From positions 1 to 6,889 of the forward strand of contig CANSYV010000075.1 of NCBI GenBank assembly GCA_947651335.1: DNA of 6,889 bases. Direction: 5' to 3'. Positions 5,676-6,889 of this stretch are shown piece by piece (the first letter of the stretch is position 1; each line of letters begins with the position of its first letter). This DNA comes from an uncultured Lachnospiraceae bacterium. GTDB taxonomy: Bacteria; Bacillota; Clostridia; Lachnospirales; Lachnospiraceae. The position numbers and the translations under genes were made by a program. The notes beneath the pieces are model-generated. The model did no database searches. It worked only from the letters and a program-made list of their open reading frames with translations, and was not told the DNA's origin.

Positions 5676-6470
5676 ATGAAGCTGGGATTTATTGGCTGCG
5701 GAAATATGGCATCCGCGATGATGAAAGGAATTTTGGATAAAAAGCTGCTGGACAGGGAGCATCTGATTGTCTCTGATTTGTCGGAGGAAAGCTGCCGGCG
5801 GGCAAGGGAGTCTTTCGGTGTTGAGGCGGTGCAGGATAATCTGCGGGTAGTGGAGGAGTGCAAATGTATTGTACTGGCAGTGAAGCCGCAGTATTATCAG
5901 CAGGTGATCCGGCAGATACGGGATCGAGTGACAGGCAGCCATCTGATTGTAACCATAGCACCGGGGAAAACCATTCACTGGCTGGAGGAATGCTTTGTGA
6001 AAGATGTGAAGCTGGTCCGCACCATGCCAAACACGCCTGCCCAGGCGGGGGCGGGGATGACTGGCATTTGTGCCAATGAGAATGTGACAGAGGAAGAACT
6101 GGGCATGGTCAGAAGGATTTTTGAAAGCTTTGGCAGGGCAGAGGTGGTTCCGGAGTCCATGATGGATGCGGTGGTGTCAGTCAGCGGCAGTTCCCCGGCA
6201 TTTGTGTTCATGTTCATTGAAGCCCTGGCAGATGCGGCGGTGGCGGACGGAATGCCCAGAAAGATGGCTTATGAATTTGCGGCCCAGGCTGTTTACGGCA
6301 GCGCGAAGTTGATGCTGGAGGCAGGAATGCATCCAGGTGAATTGAAAGATATGGTATGTTCGCCCGGGGGCACCACCATTGCGGCTGTCCAGGTGCTGGA
6401 GGAAAAGGGATTCCGCAGCAGTATTATAGAGGCGTCCCGGGCATGCGCGGCAAAATCCCGTCAGATGTGA
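5676..6470 (+). CDS. proC: Pyrroline-5-carboxylate reductase
   Basis: It catalyses the last step of proline synthesis, NAD(P)H-dependent reduction of 1-pyrroline-5-carboxylate to L-proline, in the cytosol. The 264-residue protein is the usual length (E. coli ProC is 269). The N-terminal Rossmann fold has GCGNMA at 7-12, and LAVKPQ (67-72) follows at the end of a later strand. MPNTPAQAGAGMTG (117-130) and SGSSPAFVF (170-178) form the substrate/cofactor region. The C-terminal all-helical dimerisation domain carries the family signature ELKDMVCSPGGTTIAAVQVLE (222-242). AGGAGG at 5662-5667, 8 nt before the ATG, fixes the start. No proA or proB is adjacent, so it is not in a proline operon here. 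Its last 10 bases overlap the convergent CYTH gene. Nothing in the protein looks damaged. Confidence 0.97.
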   Translation: MKLGFIGCGNMASAMMKGILDKKLLDREHLIVSDLSEESCRRARESFGVEAVQDNLRVVEECKCIVLAVKPQYYQQVIRQIRDRVTGSHLIVTIAPGKTIHWLEECFVKDVKLVRTMPNTPAQAGAGMTGICANENVTEEELGMVRRIFESFGRAEVVPESMMDAVVSVSGSSPAFVFMFIEALADAAVADGMPRKMAYEFAAQAVYGSAKLMLEAGMHPGELKDMVCSPGGTTIAAVQVLEEKGFRSSIIEASRACAAKSRQM

Positions 6471-6889
6471 GAAAGTCCTTGGCTCAGGGTGCTGTTGTGA
6501 TAGCGGGAGGAGAAGGTTACATCTTCCCCGAACCAGTCAGGCGGGGTGAATTCTTGGGCTGAGGCCTCATTGGGAAATTCCACTTCCGCCAGTAACAGCC
6601 CTTCGTATCTGCCATGGAACACATCCAATTCGATAGTTAGATTTTGCGGGAGAGGGAGCTGATAACGGGTCTTCTGGATGAGGATTCCGTCTGCTTTTTC
6701 CCGCAGATGGCTGTAGGATTCTTCGGTCAGAGGAAGGTTGTATTCCTCGCGGACCATCAGGCCTTTGGACTTGTAGGTCAGGTAATAGTCATTATCCTGT
6801 CTGCGGATGCGGACAACGGGTTCTGTGCATAGATAGGCCTGTTCGATTTCCAGATGGGGAAAGGTGTCCAGATTCTGGGGCAGGCATTC
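6461..6889 (-). CDS. CYTH-domain / triphosphate tunnel metalloenzyme, N-terminus cut by the window edge
   Basis: The frame is open to the right edge, giving 142 residues of a family usually about 150-160 long. Only about 10 N-terminal residues should be missing, including the ExExK-type metal-binding motif that defines the family. Visible tunnel strands are VVRIRRQDNDYYLTYKSKG (25-43), REEYN (47-51), IELDVFHG (86-93), AEVEF (101-105) and PDWFGEDVT (117-125). These alternating acidic and basic residues line the tunnel that binds triphosphate and divalent metal. Bacterial single-domain members, including one from Clostridium thermocellum, are known as inorganic tripolyphosphatases. Adenylate or thiamine-triphosphate activity occurs in other branches, so the substrate is not assigned. 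An internal Met (6755-6757) is not a plausible start because conserved residues lie upstream of it. The gene is convergent with proC and its TGA (6461-6463) lies inside the proC coding region. Confidence 0.88.
   Translation of the reverse strand, partial: ECLPQNLDTFPHLEIEQAYLCTEPVVRIRRQDNDYYLTYKSKGLMVREEYNLPLTEESYSHLREKADGILIQKTRYQLPLPQNLTIELDVFHGRYEGLLLAEVEFPNEASAQEFTPPDWFGEDVTFSSRYHNSTLSQGLSHI

Noticed and set aside
5481..5978. 165-codon minus-strand open frame across the terminator and the start of proC
   Set aside because: It runs through the strong terminator and the proC leader and is antisense to the Rossmann fold coding region. The translation is not protein-like.

Overview
The window looks like chromosomal housekeeping sequence from a Clostridia-class Firmicute, most likely a Lachnospiraceae-type gut anaerobe. 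This is judged from protein character, strong AGGAGG ribosome-binding sites, consensus sigma-A promoters and moderate base composition; no 16S or database search was available. No mobile element, CRISPR array, tRNA or rRNA was seen.

Layout, left to right. (1) 37-2250 (+): pyruvate carboxylase beginning near the end of its biotin carboxylase domain. The carboxyltransferase and biotin-carrier parts are complete, but about 415 N-terminal residues are not in this frame, and an in-frame TGA plus a good ribosome-binding site sit just before the ATG. (2) 2251-2293: a strong bidirectional terminator between convergent genes. (3) 2301-4049 (-): aspS, a full-length bacterial aspartyl-tRNA synthetase, with a perfect-consensus promoter (TTGACA-17-TATAAT) and a roughly 100-nt leader holding competing inverted repeats. 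(4) 4050-4317: divergent control region, with a second, extended -10 promoter firing rightward. (5) 4318-5139 and 5162-5542 (+): an apparent two-gene operon. It encodes a lytic transglycosylase without a recognisable signal peptide and a small single-pass membrane protein with a helical extracytoplasmic tail. It is closed by a 20-bp-stem terminator at 5575-5618. (6) 5676-6470 (+): proC, pyrroline-5-carboxylate reductase, with a leader hairpin just before its ribosome-binding site. (7) 6461-6889 (-): a CYTH/triphosphate tunnel protein cut by the window edge, whose 3' end overlaps that of proC by 10 bp.

The metabolic genes (oxaloacetate supply, aspartyl-tRNA charging, proline synthesis) are individually ordinary and do not form one pathway unit. 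The transglycosylase/membrane-protein pair is the least characterised part. The split-looking pyruvate carboxylase is the strongest anomaly. I did not find an unmistakable new multi-gene system.
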